Below are positions 41,841 through 52,052 of a DNA stretch of 64,000 bases, one piece after another. Where the stretch lies: NCBI RefSeq assembly GCF_001202035.1, contig NZ_LGHT01000032.1, positions 1 to 64,000 of the forward strand, in the 5' to 3' direction. The first letter of the stretch is position 1. The number at the start of each line of letters is the position of its first letter. Source of the DNA: Pseudorhodobacter wandonensis. GTDB lineage: Bacteria > Pseudomonadota > Alphaproteobacteria > Rhodobacterales > Rhodobacteraceae. Below the pieces are notes generated by a model that worked only from the letters and a program-made list of their open reading frames with translations, did no database searches and was not told the DNA's origin. The position numbers and the translations under genes were made by a program.

Positions 41841-41870
41841 ATATCTGGTGTTGCGGGATGGGGCTGTCAA
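41841..41870 (-). promoter_or_regulatory. Candidate (heat-shock-like) promoter of lon
   Basis: Minus strand TTGACA (41870-41865), a 17-nt spacer, then CAGATAT. This resembles alphaproteobacterial sigma-32-type elements and lies about 75 bp before the lon start. Assigned by eye. Confidence 0.4.
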
Positions 41871-41971
41871 CCAGCCAGCCCTTATTTGCCCCAATCATGC
41901 GCCCGCAATTAAAGCACAGCAAGCAGGGATTGCGTGAAATTTAACAGAAAAATGACGCCACTGCCAACTGG

Positions 41972-42328
41972 TCACAAAACCGGCATCAACGCCGCCGCAA
42001 TCCGCCGCCCTTCGGACAGCAGCACGTTATAGGTCCGTGCAGCGGCGGGCGAGTTCATCACCTCAACCCCGATCCCTGCCGCCTCTAGCGTGGTGCGAAA
42101 CGCAACCGGCACATGGGCGATCTCGGTTCCCATACCCACAAACAATACATCGATCTTGCCGATCAGGGCCAAAGGCGCCGCCGTATCTTCCAGCCCGCCC
42201 CATGGCCCCGCATCCCACGGCGTCACCAAGACCGGGCCATGAATAACCTGCCCCGCCACCCGAAAAAAGCCCGGCCCATAGCTGTCTATGGGCTGGGCAT
42301 TGTCATAGGTCACTTCGGTCAAGCGCAT
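41972..42328 (-). CDS. Mth938-like domain protein
   Basis: The 118-aa protein matches the Mth938-like family (DUF498) of small cytoplasmic proteins: IDSYGPGFFRVAGQVIHGPVLV and LDVLFVGMGTEI-type strand, ending in YNVLLSEGRRIAAALMPV. It follows secF by nine bases, an arrangement I recall from many alphaproteobacteria. The role is unknown, possibly in membrane-protein or assembly-related processes. Confidence 0.85.
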   Translation of the reverse strand: MRLTEVTYDNAQPIDSYGPGFFRVAGQVIHGPVLVTPWDAGPWGGLEDTAAPLALIGKIDVLFVGMGTEIAHVPVAFRTTLEAAGIGVEVMNSPAAARTYNVLLSEGRRIAAALMPVL

Positions 42329-42337
42329 CAGATCCCC

Positions 42338-43315
42338 TTACGCATCAATATTGGCATATTCCGACGGCGTACCCTTGCCGCCTTTCGGCTTTTCCGAACG
42401 ATCGAGGCCGATCAGCAAAACGATGTTCTTGGCCACATAAACCGAAGAATACGTCCCCAGAATAACGCCGATGAAAATCGCAAGGCTAAAGCCGCGGATA
42501 ACATCGCCGCCCCAGATCAGCATCGCCGCCAACGCCATCAATGTGGTGCCCGAGGTCATGATCGTCCGGCTCAGCGTCTCGTTCACCGACAGGTTCATCA
42601 CATCGCGCAGCGGCATGGTTTTGTATTTTACCAGGTTTTCGCGCAACCGGTCAAACACCACCACCGTATCGTTGATCGAATAGCCCAAAATCGTCAGCAA
42701 CGCCGCCACGATTGTCAGGTCAAACTTCCACTGGAACACGGCGAAAATGCCGATGGTAATCAGCATGTCATGCAACAAGGCCAACACGCCACCCAGCGCA
42801 AACTGCCACTCGAACCGCAGCCAGATGTAAACCAACACCCCCGCCGAAGTCGCCATAACCGCAAGGATCGAGGTCCAGACCAGCTCGGCCGAAACCTTTG
42901 GCCCCACAGATTCCACCGACACCACCTTCAACGCGGGGTCAAACGCCACCAAAGCCGTTTGCACCTTGTCCAGCGTCTCTGGCGTCACCGCCTCATAACC
43001 ATCCTGCGCACCAATCCGGATTTGCGCGACATGCTGATTGTCACGGAACGAAGGGTCAAACACCTCGGTGATCGACACATCGCCCACATCCAGCGCATTC
43101 AACGCCTGCCGGTAGCCGCCCACATCCACTGCCGTGGTGCTTTCGGTGCGCAATGTCGTGCCGCCTTTGAAATCAATGCCAAAGTTCAGCCCCATAAAGG
43201 CCCAGGCCACCAACGCCACCACCATCAGGGCAATCGAGCCACCAAAGGTAAACCACTGCCAGCGAAAGAAGTTAAAGTTGGTGACCTCAGGAACGAGCTT
43301 TAAACGCCATGCCAT
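42338..43315 (-). CDS. secF: Protein translocase subunit SecF
   Basis: The 325-aa inner-membrane protein works with SecD to drive late steps of export with the proton motive force. It has six TM helices and the signature GIDFKGGTTLRTE, and a C-terminal VNETLSRTIMTSGTTLMALAAM block. It follows secD by 12 bp. Confidence 0.95.
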   Translation of the reverse strand: MAWRLKLVPEVTNFNFFRWQWFTFGGSIALMVVALVAWAFMGLNFGIDFKGGTTLRTESTTAVDVGGYRQALNALDVGDVSITEVFDPSFRDNQHVAQIRIGAQDGYEAVTPETLDKVQTALVAFDPALKVVSVESVGPKVSAELVWTSILAVMATSAGVLVYIWLRFEWQFALGGVLALLHDMLITIGIFAVFQWKFDLTIVAALLTILGYSINDTVVVFDRLRENLVKYKTMPLRDVMNLSVNETLSRTIMTSGTTLMALAAMLIWGGDVIRGFSLAIFIGVILGTYSSVYVAKNIVLLIGLDRSEKPKGGKGTPSEYANIDA

Positions 43316-43327
43316 CTTCGGCTCTCC

Positions 43328-44995
43328 TTACAATTCAATGGTCTTGGGCCGGCGCCAGCCGAACCAGATCGAGATGAACAAACGCGTCACAAAGATCGCG
43401 CTAAACACCGATGTGACGATACCAATGCCCAAAACCACCGCAAAGCCACGCACCGGCCCCGCGCCGAAAAAGAACAGCGCCGCCGCAGTAATCAACGTCG
43501 TCACGTTCGCATCGATAATCGCCGACATCGCCCGCTCATACCCGATCTCAATCGCGCGCGCAGGCCCTTTGGCGGTTTTCAATTCCTCACGGATCCGCTC
43601 ATACACCAGCACGTTGGCATCCACCGCCATACCGATTGTCAGCACAATCCCGGCGATCCCCGGCAGCGTCAATGTGCCGCCGATCATCGTCAAAATCGCA
43701 AAGATCAGCGCGATGTTGATCGCCAGCGCCAGATTGGCAAACATGCCGAACAACCCGTAAGACGCCAGCATATACAGGCCCACGATCACAATCGCGATCA
43801 CTGCCGCGACTTTGCCCGCGTCTATGCTGTCCTGGCCCAGTTCCGGCCCAACGGTGCGCTCTTCCAGAAAGGTCATTTCAGCAGGCAAGGCCCCTGCCCG
43901 CAGCAACACTGCCAAATTGGTGCTTTCCTCAACGCTAAAGTTGCCGGTGATAATACCCGAACCGCCCGCGATATGGCTTTGGATAACCGGCGCCGAAATC
44001 ACCTCGTTGTCCAAGACAATCGCAAACGGGCTGCCGATGTTATTGGCGGTGTAATCACCAAACAAACGCCCGCCCGCCGGATTGAACCGGAAACTGACGG
44101 CGGGGCGGTTGTTTTGGTCGAACGCGGGTTGCGCGTCGGTCAGGTCTTCACCGGTTACAACCGGCGTCTGTTCGACAATGTAAAACTGCCCGTCCTCGCC
44201 CATGGCCGGCAACAACAGGTTGCGCGGGCCGGGGGCTGCACCGGCATCGGTCGTGCGGCCGACCACCGGGTTAAATGTCAACTTGGCCGTGGTGCCGATC
44301 AGCTTTTTCAATTCAGATGCAGAACCAATCCCCGGCACCTGAATCAAAATCCGGTCTTCGCCCTGGCGTTGGATCGTTGGTTCGCGCGTGCCTGCTGCAT
44401 CAACCCGACGCCGAATGATCTCCAGCGATTGCTGGATAGTCCGGCTATCGGTTGCCACACGCTCGGCCTCGGACAATTGCACGACGATCTCGTCACCTTC
44501 GGCCGTCACATCAATATCGTTCTGCCCAACACCGGTCAGCGATACCACCGGCGTCGCCAGTGCCTTAACCGCAGTCAAAGCCGCATCCATCCCCGCAGGG
44601 TTGGAAATCGCAACCCGCAGCACACCTGGCACCGAAGGCTGGCGGCGCACCGAACCCGCCGCGTCGCGCACATCGCGCAGCGCGTCACGCACCAAAGGCC
44701 ACATCGCATCAATCCGCGACGCATAGACATCGGCCACGTGAACCTCGGCCAGCAAATGCGCACCGCCGCGCAAATCAAGCCCCAAGTTCACCAGACCAGA
44801 CGGCAGCCACGAAGGCCAAGCCGCCTCTGCCGCCGTCTGCTCAGGTGTTGCAACACCCTTTGCTGCCGTCACCGCTGCCACGGCGTCATTGTGCATTTCA
44901 ACCTTGGTATAAAACAGGTTCGGAACAGCGATGATAATCCCAAGGGCGCATAGCCCTACAATTATCAATCGCTTCCACAGCGGTATCTGCAACAT
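43328..44995 (-). CDS. secD: Protein translocase subunit SecD
   Basis: The 555-aa product has an N-terminal TM helix, a large periplasmic P1 domain beginning with GLDLRGGAHLLAEVHV, and five C-terminal helices with VDANVLVYERIREEL and GTLTLPGIAGIVLTIGMA. It is the middle gene of yajC-secD-secF and starts about 40 bp after yajC. Confidence 0.96.
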   Translation of the reverse strand: MLQIPLWKRLIIVGLCALGIIIAVPNLFYTKVEMHNDAVAAVTAAKGVATPEQTAAEAAWPSWLPSGLVNLGLDLRGGAHLLAEVHVADVYASRIDAMWPLVRDALRDVRDAAGSVRRQPSVPGVLRVAISNPAGMDAALTAVKALATPVVSLTGVGQNDIDVTAEGDEIVVQLSEAERVATDSRTIQQSLEIIRRRVDAAGTREPTIQRQGEDRILIQVPGIGSASELKKLIGTTAKLTFNPVVGRTTDAGAAPGPRNLLLPAMGEDGQFYIVEQTPVVTGEDLTDAQPAFDQNNRPAVSFRFNPAGGRLFGDYTANNIGSPFAIVLDNEVISAPVIQSHIAGGSGIITGNFSVEESTNLAVLLRAGALPAEMTFLEERTVGPELGQDSIDAGKVAAVIAIVIVGLYMLASYGLFGMFANLALAINIALIFAILTMIGGTLTLPGIAGIVLTIGMAVDANVLVYERIREELKTAKGPARAIEIGYERAMSAIIDANVTTLITAAALFFFGAGPVRGFAVVLGIGIVTSVFSAIFVTRLFISIWFGWRRPKTIEL

Positions 44996-45036
44996 GGGAT
45001 AGGGCTTTCTTAATTCAGGCTTGAATCAGGCTTGAC

Positions 45037-45363
45037 TTACGCCGCTGCCGGTTCGGTTTTCGACATTACCTGCGCGATTGTGTGCTTGACCACTTTAACC
45101 TTCACGCCATCGGCAATCTCGACTTCGATGATCCCGTCTTCGGCAACTTTGACAACTTTGCCAACAATGCCGCCTTGGGTCAGAACCTGGTCGCCACGGC
45201 GCAGTGCCTCAACCATCGCCTTATGGTCTTTCAGCTTCTTTTGCTGCGGACGGATCAGCAGGAAATACATGATCGCAAAGATCAGGATCAGCGGCATCAG
45301 CGAGGTTACAGCGCCCATCGCGCCACCAGCAGCCTGAGCATAAGCAGGAGTAGCAAACATCAA
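45037..45363 (-). CDS. yajC: Sec translocon accessory protein YajC
   Basis: The 108-aa product has one TM helix (LMPLILIFAIMYFLLIRP) followed by the conserved QQKKLKDHKAMVEALRRGDQVLTQGGIVGKV segment. It is the first gene of the Sec accessory operon. MM at the start leaves two ATG options. Confidence 0.93.
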   Translation of the reverse strand: MMFATPAYAQAAGGAMGAVTSLMPLILIFAIMYFLLIRPQQKKLKDHKAMVEALRRGDQVLTQGGIVGKVVKVAEDGIIEVEIADGVKVKVVKHTIAQVMSKTEPAAA

Positions 45364-45736
45364 TTAGTCCTCTCGGTCGGTGGGCATTCGCCCCTTTACG
45401 GGCCATTTGCCCCTGTTTTATCGCGCGCACCCTATATCTGACGCGCCCTATCCGCAAGGCAGCGCAACCACCCTGCCCGCGCCATATAATCTCCCCTCGC
45501 GCAGATGTGTAGCCCACCCGCGCAATTCCCCTTGGGTCGTGGTTCGCCGCGACTCTTGCCGCCCTTACCCCCAAGCCGCGCTGCAAACACTAACATTCCG
45601 TTAACGCCGCACTGAAGATTGATTGATTACAACACCTTAGCAAAATGCCCGCGCGCGGACATCTGGGACAAATTTCCCCGTTTCCCTCGCCCGCATAATC
45701 GGGCATATCTACCCCATCCGAAAAAAGAGGCCTAAA
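45364..45736. other. Divergent promoter region yajC/serS, no gene seen
   Basis: Short frames here lack RBS and domains. The region must contain the promoters of the yajC-secDF operon and of serS. No leader-RNA or T-box pattern is obvious. Confidence 0.5.
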
Positions 45737-47029
45737 ATGCACGATATCAAAGCGATCCGAGAGAACCCCGCAGCTTTTGACGCCGCCCTCGCACGGCGCG
45801 GCCTGTCGCCCCTCTCGCCTCAAATCCTCGATATCGATGCCGCCCGCCGGACCAAAATTCTGGCCGCCGAAACCGCGACCGCGGCCCAAAACGCCGCCTC
45901 TAAACAGGTGGGCGCCGCCAAAGCCGCCGGAAATGACGCCGAATTTGAACGCCTCCGCGCCCTCGTCGCCGAAAAGAAAGCCGAGATCGCCACGCTGAAC
46001 GAAGAAGCCGGCCTCGAAGACACTCGCCTGCGCGACCTTTTGATGGCCATCGATAACCTTCCGCTAGCAGAGGTTCCTTTTGGCAAGGGCGAGGAAGATA
46101 ACGTCGAAATCCGCCGCTGGGGCACCCCGCGCACGCTCGATTTCAAACCGTTAGAGCATTACCAGCTGCCCGCAGCCATCCCGGGTCTCGATTTCGCGAC
46201 CGCCGCCAAATTGTCCGGCAGCCGCTTTGTTGTCCTTCGGGGCGCCATGATCCGCATCCACCGCGCCCTCGCCCAGTTCATGCTGGATACCCATATCGAG
46301 GAACACGGCCTGAATGAGGTCTGGACGCCAGTTCTGGTCAAGGATGAGGCGATGTTCGGCACCGGCAACCTGCCGAAATTTGCCGAAGACAGCTATCAAA
46401 CCACCAACGGCTGGTGGCTTATCCCCACTTCCGAGGTCACGCTGACCAACACCGTCGCGGGTGACACGCTCGACGAGGCCCAGCTCCCTATCCGCATGAC
46501 CGCCCACACCCAATGCTTCCGCTCCGAGGCAGGCTCGGCCGGCCGCGACACCAGCGGGATGCTGCGCCAGCACCAGTTTGAAAAGGTGGAAATGGTCAGC
46601 ATCACCACCCCCGAAACCAGCCTAGCGGAACATGAGCGGATGACCGACTGCGCCGAGGCAATCTTGCAAAAACTGAACCTGCCCTACCGAGTGATGGTGC
46701 TTTGTACCGGCGATATGGGGTTCGGCTCGACCAAGACCCACGACCTCGAAGTATGGCTGCCCGGTCAGGATACCTACCGCGAGATCAGCTCGGTTTCTGT
46801 CTGCGGCGATTTCCAAGCGCGCCGGATGAACGCCCGCTACAAACCCAGCGCTGGCGGCAAGCCCGAGTTTGTCCATACCCTCAACGGGTCGGGCCTTGCC
46901 GTCGGGCGCTGCTTGATTGCCGTGCTGGAAAACGGCCAGCAGGCCGATGGCTCGGTAGAGCTGCCTGCGGTGCTTCACCCCTATTTGCGCGGCAAAACCC
47001 GGGTTACAGCGGCAGGCGAACTGGCCTGA
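45737..47029 (+). CDS. serS: Seryl-tRNA synthetase
   Basis: The 430-aa class II synthetase charges tRNA-Ser, including the tRNA-Ser(GGA) of this window. It has the N-terminal coiled-coil tRNA-binding arm (about residues 30-100) and class II motifs: motif 2 in [26 protein letters not shown] and motif 3 in [16 protein letters not shown]. The ATG at 45737 is preceded by AGAGG. Confidence 0.97.
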   Translation: MHDIKAIRENPAAFDAALARRGLSPLSPQILDIDAARRTKILAAETATAAQNAASKQVGAAKAAGNDAEFERLRALVAEKKAEIATLNEEAGLEDTRLRDLLMAIDNLPLAEVPFGKGEEDNVEIRRWGTPRTLDFKPLEHYQLPAAIPGLDFATAAKLSGSRFVVLRGAMIRIHRALAQFMLDTHIEEHGLNEVWTPVLVKDEAMFGTGNLPKFAEDSYQTTNGWWLIPTSEVTLTNTVAGDTLDEAQLPIRMTAHTQCFRSEAGSAGRDTSGMLRQHQFEKVEMVSITTPETSLAEHERMTDCAEAILQKLNLPYRVMVLCTGDMGFGSTKTHDLEVWLPGQDTYREISSVSVCGDFQARRMNARYKPSAGGKPEFVHTLNGSGLAVGRCLIAVLENGQQADGSVELPAVLHPYLRGKTRVTAAGELA

Positions 47030-47092
47030 TACACTCCCCCCTCGCGGCTGTTGGGCGGCGGGGGAAACCATATTCTAAAAACATGCCGTGGA

Positions 47093-48247
47093 TTATGCGG
47101 CGCGGGGCGCGCCTGCAAACTGTGCTGCTTTGGGCAGGCGCTGCTTTTCCCGCAAATGGGCCACCAAGAACAGCACGGCAAGCCCCGAAATAATCAGCGC
47201 AGCATCCAGCAAGGCCGACGGAGGCTGCAATGCCTTTGTTAGCTGGCCAACATAGGCCAAGACAGACCCCACAGCGAAAACCGGCAGGGAATTGCGGCCC
47301 AAAAGGCAAAACGGCGTGGCCCATGGATGAGCCGACATCGCCTTGACCACCGGCAACACGCTTAGCACATAGGCCAGCGCAAGGATGTGCAACAGCCGCG
47401 GCACAGAGACAAAGCATTTGTCAAACGCGGTGAAAAGGCTTGGAACGCCCGCATATTCATAGAGCAGCCACAGCGCATGCCCGCCCCAATCGGCCACGAC
47501 TGGAACCTTTGTCCAGATCAAGGCGAACACCAGATAGCCGATTGCCAACTGCAAGGCCAAACGGTTCACCGGCAAAAACCGCCGCCCTTGCCGCAACCCA
47601 TATCCGGTCAAGATGCCTGCAACAAACAACAACTGCCACGCCATCGGATTGAAAGACCAGCCATAATCTGTCGGCCATGTCGGCATTTTCAGCTTGACGA
47701 CACCGACACAAAGCCAAAGCAGAATCGACCCCGCAAGCGCGCGGCGCGGCCAACGGGCACAGGCAAACAGCAGCAACGGCGCAGCCAGCATCAACACAAT
47801 ATAAAGCGGCAAAATATCGGCATAGGCAAAGTGATGACCCAAAAACGCCATCCCGATCGACAGTTTGGCCGGATCCTCGACCGCAAACAGGATATTGCGA
47901 TCATAGGCCATGCTGTGGATGCCGGGCTGATCTATCAGCAAAAGGAACATCGCCAGCACGCTGAAAATGATGATGCAATGCACCCACCAAAGGGTCACGG
48001 CCCGTCGCCACGGACGCAGCACCTCGGCCAGAGTAGGTGTGCCGCGCAAATAGACCGCACCATAGGCCAGCCCCGCCGCCATACCGGACATCAGGACAAA
48101 TCCCTCGGCGGCGTCGGAAAACCCGAAATTGCGTGAGGTAAAATGTTCCCATGCGGTTTCGGGGATATGGTTGATGAAAATCATCACCAAGGCAATGCCG
48201 CGCAACATGTCAATGCGATGGTCGCGCGTACGGATAGGATTAGGCAC
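47093..48247 (-). CDS. opgC: OpgC-like glucan succinyltransferase (membrane acyltransferase)
   Basis: The product (384 aa) starts at GTG 48247, which overlaps the opgH stop and follows GGGGCAGG; a longer frame to 48337 lies inside opgH. It has about ten TM helices with an RIDMLRGIALVMIFINHIP opening, a HHFAYADILPLYIVLM block and GWSFNPMAWQLLFVAG, which are typical of the OpgC family. It adds succinyl or related groups to periplasmic glucans. It is convergent with serS. Confidence 0.88.
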   Translation of the reverse strand: MPNPIRTRDHRIDMLRGIALVMIFINHIPETAWEHFTSRNFGFSDAAEGFVLMSGMAAGLAYGAVYLRGTPTLAEVLRPWRRAVTLWWVHCIIIFSVLAMFLLLIDQPGIHSMAYDRNILFAVEDPAKLSIGMAFLGHHFAYADILPLYIVLMLAAPLLLFACARWPRRALAGSILLWLCVGVVKLKMPTWPTDYGWSFNPMAWQLLFVAGILTGYGLRQGRRFLPVNRLALQLAIGYLVFALIWTKVPVVADWGGHALWLLYEYAGVPSLFTAFDKCFVSVPRLLHILALAYVLSVLPVVKAMSAHPWATPFCLLGRNSLPVFAVGSVLAYVGQLTKALQPPSALLDAALIISGLAVLFLVAHLREKQRLPKAAQFAGAPRAA

Positions 48248-50000
48248 TGACCTGCCCCGCTTTTTGATCTGACCAAGCCGCCAGAATGGCATCATTCGCG
48301 GCAAGAATGGCGGGGCGGGCTTGATCGGCAGGCACACGGAAATACCGGCCCTTTGACGCGCGAGAAGTCCACCAGATCAGGAACGGCGCAATTGCCAAAG
48401 GCAAAGCGACGGGCAAAAGCCACAGCGTCAGCTCTGGTGCGATATACTGCGTTGCCGCCAGCACACCAAAGCCCCAAAGGCTTATCCAGCGGGCAGCGGC
48501 CCAGCTTTCGGCGCCGCTCAGGCTGCCATCGCCGCGATTGTTCGTCGGCCACCCCCCGTCACGGCCCAACAAAACCTGCAAGACCGAGCGGGTCTGAAAC
48601 GCCAGCAGCACAGGCGCAAACAGCGATGACAAGGCCAGTTCGGCCAAAACCGACCGCAGGCTTTGACGCGCGCCGCCAAACTCTTTGGCGCGGCCGGTTA
48701 GAATTGCATCCAAACCGACCAGAAATTTGGGCATCACAAGCAACCCGAAAATACCGAACGCAAGACCAATAGCCTTTTGGGTTTCGTCATTCGGAAACAC
48801 CGGAAAGGGCCAGTTTGCCTCGGGAAAATAGTTCAGATCGCCCGCAAGCGGGATTGCGGCAATCGAGGTTATGATAAAGGCGACCCAGATCAACGGCGCC
48901 AGATACGAGAAAATGCCTTGGAACAGGCTGAACCTGCTCCACATCAGCAGGCCGGGCGCGCCAAGGATTTTGCTATGTTGAAGGTTGCCCTGGCACCAGC
49001 GCCGATCGCGTTTGGCATGGTCAAGGATGTTTTCGGGCGCCCCTTCATAAGAGCCTTCCAGATCATCATCCAAACGCACAACCCAACCTGCCCGCGCAAG
49101 CAAGGCCGCCTCTACGGAATCGTGGCTCATGATATGGCCGCCAAAGGGTGGCGGGCCCGACAGTTCCGGCAATCCACAGCTTTCGGCCCAAGCGTTGATC
49201 CGCACGATGGCATTGTGCCCCCAAAACGGTCCCGAACGCCCTTGCAAAGCGCCAAGCCCCCGCGCAAAGGCCGGCGAATGAAAGGCCGCGGCAAATTGCA
49301 TAGCCCGGCCAAAGATCGAATTGGCCTCGACGACTTTGGGCAAGGTTTGCAGCAAACCAACAGCAGGATCTGCCTCTATCCGGCGGATCATTTCAAGAAT
49401 GGTCGCGCCTTCCATCAGGCTGTCGGCATCAAGGATCACTGCGTAATCCCACGCGCCGCCCGATGTTGTTATGAACTCTTCGATATTGCCAGCTTTGCGC
49501 CCTTTATTCTGGATGCGGCGGCGATAGAACATCCGGCCCGCCGCATTCTGTTGCGCGATCAGGTGGGCAAACCAGTGCTGCTCTTGCGCCGCGATGCTGA
49601 CATCACGGGTATCAGACAGAATGGCAAAATCGATATGAGGCAGCGCTGCATTGGCGCGCAATGAATTGTCCATTGCAGCCACGCGCGCGAAAGTTGCTAC
49701 CGGATCTTCATTATAGACCGGAACAATAATAACGGTTTTGCCAGTGATCGGCCCTTCGAGCCTGCTTGCCACAGGTGGCTTGCGGAACACCAAGCCCAAA
49801 AGCCCGGTCACTGCGCCCCACGCCAGCCACCACGTTGACAGCATGATCAGACCCGCGCGCAGCAGGTCTAGCCACGATATTCCATCGGTGGCACCGTATA
49901 TTATAAAGACCATGCCCGCTGCAGCTGCAAGCAGCACACTTGCAACGACCGCAAACAGGCGCACCCATAGGGTGCGATTTTGGTCAGCGGCCCGTTTCAT
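48240..50000 (-). CDS. opgH: Periplasmic glucan glucosyltransferase OpgH (N-terminally shortened)
   Basis: The 586-aa inner-membrane glycosyltransferase polymerises UDP-glucose into the backbone of osmoregulated periplasmic glucans. The GT2 core is complete: VPVYNEDPV, VILDADSLMEG, a GHNAIVRI block, DLEGSYEGAPEN and RDRRWCQGN. It begins at ATG 50000 with two TM helices, lacking the cytoplasmic N-terminal segment with an APLAMP motif that OpgH proteins usually have. Such a segment is encoded just upstream in the same frame, ending in TGA at 50006-50004. opgC overlaps its 3' end. Confidence 0.92.
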   Translation of the reverse strand: MKRAADQNRTLWVRLFAVVASVLLAAAAGMVFIIYGATDGISWLDLLRAGLIMLSTWWLAWGAVTGLLGLVFRKPPVASRLEGPITGKTVIIVPVYNEDPVATFARVAAMDNSLRANAALPHIDFAILSDTRDVSIAAQEQHWFAHLIAQQNAAGRMFYRRRIQNKGRKAGNIEEFITTSGGAWDYAVILDADSLMEGATILEMIRRIEADPAVGLLQTLPKVVEANSIFGRAMQFAAAFHSPAFARGLGALQGRSGPFWGHNAIVRINAWAESCGLPELSGPPPFGGHIMSHDSVEAALLARAGWVVRLDDDLEGSYEGAPENILDHAKRDRRWCQGNLQHSKILGAPGLLMWSRFSLFQGIFSYLAPLIWVAFIITSIAAIPLAGDLNYFPEANWPFPVFPNDETQKAIGLAFGIFGLLVMPKFLVGLDAILTGRAKEFGGARQSLRSVLAELALSSLFAPVLLAFQTRSVLQVLLGRDGGWPTNNRGDGSLSGAESWAAARWISLWGFGVLAATQYIAPELTLWLLPVALPLAIAPFLIWWTSRASKGRYFRVPADQARPAILAANDAILAAWSDQKAGQVSA

Positions 50001-50003
50001 CGG

Positions 50004-50201
50004 TCAGTTTGCGCTCCGATAGCCGGGCTTTAGGGCCGAAAGCACCAAATTCAGCACTGCGGCCACAAAACTGAACAGCTGCAGGTCCGAAGCGAGGATC
50101 TGCTTTGGCATCGCCAGCGGCGCATATGGCGGCAGCGACAAAGATGGCTCATCCGCAACCATTGCTGCCGACGTGGAAAGATTTGGCATATGATTGGTCA
50201 T
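50004..50201 (-). CDS. 65-aa ORF, probable detached N-terminus of OpgH
   Basis: The ATG at 50201 overlaps the opgG stop by four bases (ATGA), so it should be translated. The product includes PPYAPLAMPKQ, the motif expected at the start of OpgH, followed by a hydrophobic helix (LQLFSFVAAVLNLVLSAL). It is in frame with opgH: after TGA there is one codon (CCG) and then the opgH ATG. Reading through would give about 653 aa. Either a nonsense mutation split the gene with re-initiation at 50000, or a small protein evolved from the N-terminus. Confidence 0.6.
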   Translation of the reverse strand: MTNHMPNLSTSAAMVADEPSLSLPPYAPLAMPKQILASDLQLFSFVAAVLNLVLSALKPGYRSAN

Positions 50202-51808
50202 TCAGGCACCCATTGGTAGAACCAGTTTTCGGTTAGTTTGCGTCCAAACCCGGCCACATGCGCCCGCATTTCTACGGTTTGACCAGAGTTCGGCATCACA
50301 TCGATGACAAGGCGCCAAATATTGTGGCCCTCGATTTTTGACAGTGTTTGGACTGCGATCGTTCCGCCCGAAACCGAAACCACAGGGACAAGCGCGGATT
50401 CGGCAGGCAAACTGGCCAGCAGGCCGCCCGCGAAGTCGACGACAAACTTGCGCGTTCCATCTGGCGTATCGGCGCCTGAAACACCGCCCAATCCAGCGCG
50501 GGTTTCCAGCACATAGGCGATATCTGCCGTAGGATCGACAGGCAAAGCCCCCCAATGCATGCGGTATTGGAATTCACGCAGTTCACCGACGACAGGCTTT
50601 TCTTCGGGAACCCAGAATGCAACGATATTGTCGTTCACCTCTTGCCGGGTTGGAATTTCGACCAGCCTTACCGCGCCACGGCCCCAATCGCCGAGAGGCT
50701 CGATCAACAAGGACGGACGGCTTTCATAATGTGCCGAGGCATCCTGAAAATCATCAAAGTCGCGGTCACGCTGCATAAGGCCAAACGCATGCGGGCTTTC
50801 CTCGACGAACCATGATTCTGTCAGGCGGACTGGGTTGTTCAGCGGCCGCCAGATATGATCGCCATCGCGCCGGTGAATGACCAGTCCGTCACTGTCATGT
50901 ACATTCGGCCGGAAATCATCAAAATCGGCGCGGTTTTTTTCCGAGAACAAGAACATTGACGTCAATGGCGCGACCCCTACCTGATCCACCTCGGACCGGA
51001 AAAACAGGCGTGCAGTCACGTCCATGACAGTATTGGTGCCGGGCGAAATGACAAAGCGATAGGCACCCGTGCAGTTTTCGCTTTCAAGCGCGGCATAGAC
51101 GGTGATGCTGCGGGCAAACGGTACCGGCTTTTCAATCCAGAACTGCGTAAAGCGGGGGAATTCCTCGGGCTTGCCCAAGCCGGTGTTGATCGCAAGACCA
51201 CGTGCCGACAGACCATAGCCGTTGCCACGCCCCAAAGCGCGGAAATAGCTGGCCCCCAGAAAGGCCACAACCTCATCAAACAGGTCAGCGCGGTTCAGCG
51301 GCGCATTCAGACGGAACCCTGCGACGCCGGGCAACGCCTCATGCGCCGGAACCCGGTCTTTGATCCGGTCATAATAGAGAAAATCATCGGTGGTAAACAG
51401 CATCGGACGTGCAACGCCGCCATCAACCTCATACAGCGTGACCGGCGAGGCAAAAAGCCAGCCAAGGTGGAACGCATGCAGCTGAATGCCCGATTCCGCC
51501 CCCGCCCAACGCGCCTGCTGCGGGTTGAACTGAATGGCTTGATAATCATCATAATTGAAGGTCGTAAAGAACCCTTCGACCTTTGTCGCAGGTACTTGTG
51601 CTTGGGTTGCGCGTGCACGTGCATCATCGGTCAACCAATCGAAATCGAACGGTACGACAGGTGCCGGCACAGCTGGCGTTTCAGGTGCAATTTGCGCCAT
51701 CGCAAAGCCAGACAAGCTTGTGCTGCATTGCAGAATAGCCAAGGCGCCAACCCCGGCCAGAATGGCGCGGCGCGATAGTTTGACGTTTAGGCGCGGTTGG
51801 ACCGGCAT
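50198..51808 (-). CDS. opgG: Glucan biosynthesis protein OpgG/OpgD-like, Tat-exported
   Basis: The 536-aa periplasmic protein contains a long N-terminal signal with twin-arginine motif (LSRRAILAGVGALAIL), as in OpgD of E. coli, then the MdoG domain (FDFDWLTDDARARA...; ASYFRALGRGNGYGLSARGLAIN; a FRFSPGTNT-like strand region; LIEPLGDWGRGAVRLVEIPT). It shapes the branched glucans made by OpgH. The gene is promoter-proximal in the opg operon. Confidence 0.92.
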   Translation of the reverse strand: MPVQPRLNVKLSRRAILAGVGALAILQCSTSLSGFAMAQIAPETPAVPAPVVPFDFDWLTDDARARATQAQVPATKVEGFFTTFNYDDYQAIQFNPQQARWAGAESGIQLHAFHLGWLFASPVTLYEVDGGVARPMLFTTDDFLYYDRIKDRVPAHEALPGVAGFRLNAPLNRADLFDEVVAFLGASYFRALGRGNGYGLSARGLAINTGLGKPEEFPRFTQFWIEKPVPFARSITVYAALESENCTGAYRFVISPGTNTVMDVTARLFFRSEVDQVGVAPLTSMFLFSEKNRADFDDFRPNVHDSDGLVIHRRDGDHIWRPLNNPVRLTESWFVEESPHAFGLMQRDRDFDDFQDASAHYESRPSLLIEPLGDWGRGAVRLVEIPTRQEVNDNIVAFWVPEEKPVVGELREFQYRMHWGALPVDPTADIAYVLETRAGLGGVSGADTPDGTRKFVVDFAGGLLASLPAESALVPVVSVSGGTIAVQTLSKIEGHNIWRLVIDVMPNSGQTVEMRAHVAGFGRKLTENWFYQWVPE

Positions 51809-52052
51809 AAGAGCTCCCTGCTTCGATTCTCGAAAAACTCAACAGAAATCGCAGACTATCAGGAGAAGCGCCAGATTGCTTGTGATGCGATAGGCGCATT
51901 TCCGCCATGCAAAAGACACATATCAATATTCTGCACGGCAGCATGGCATGTTTTATTGATGCCGAAACCGTCGGAATCGTGACTGGGTTTTCAAAACGCT
52001 TGCGCGGGCGCGTAGTGCTGCCATCAAACGGTCAGCGCCAAAGGCCCTGGCT

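Noticed and set aside
42113-43303. 396-codon plus-strand frame antisense to secF
   Set aside because: secF is intact with the GIDFKGG signature; antisense product is Arg/Gln/His-rich noise.
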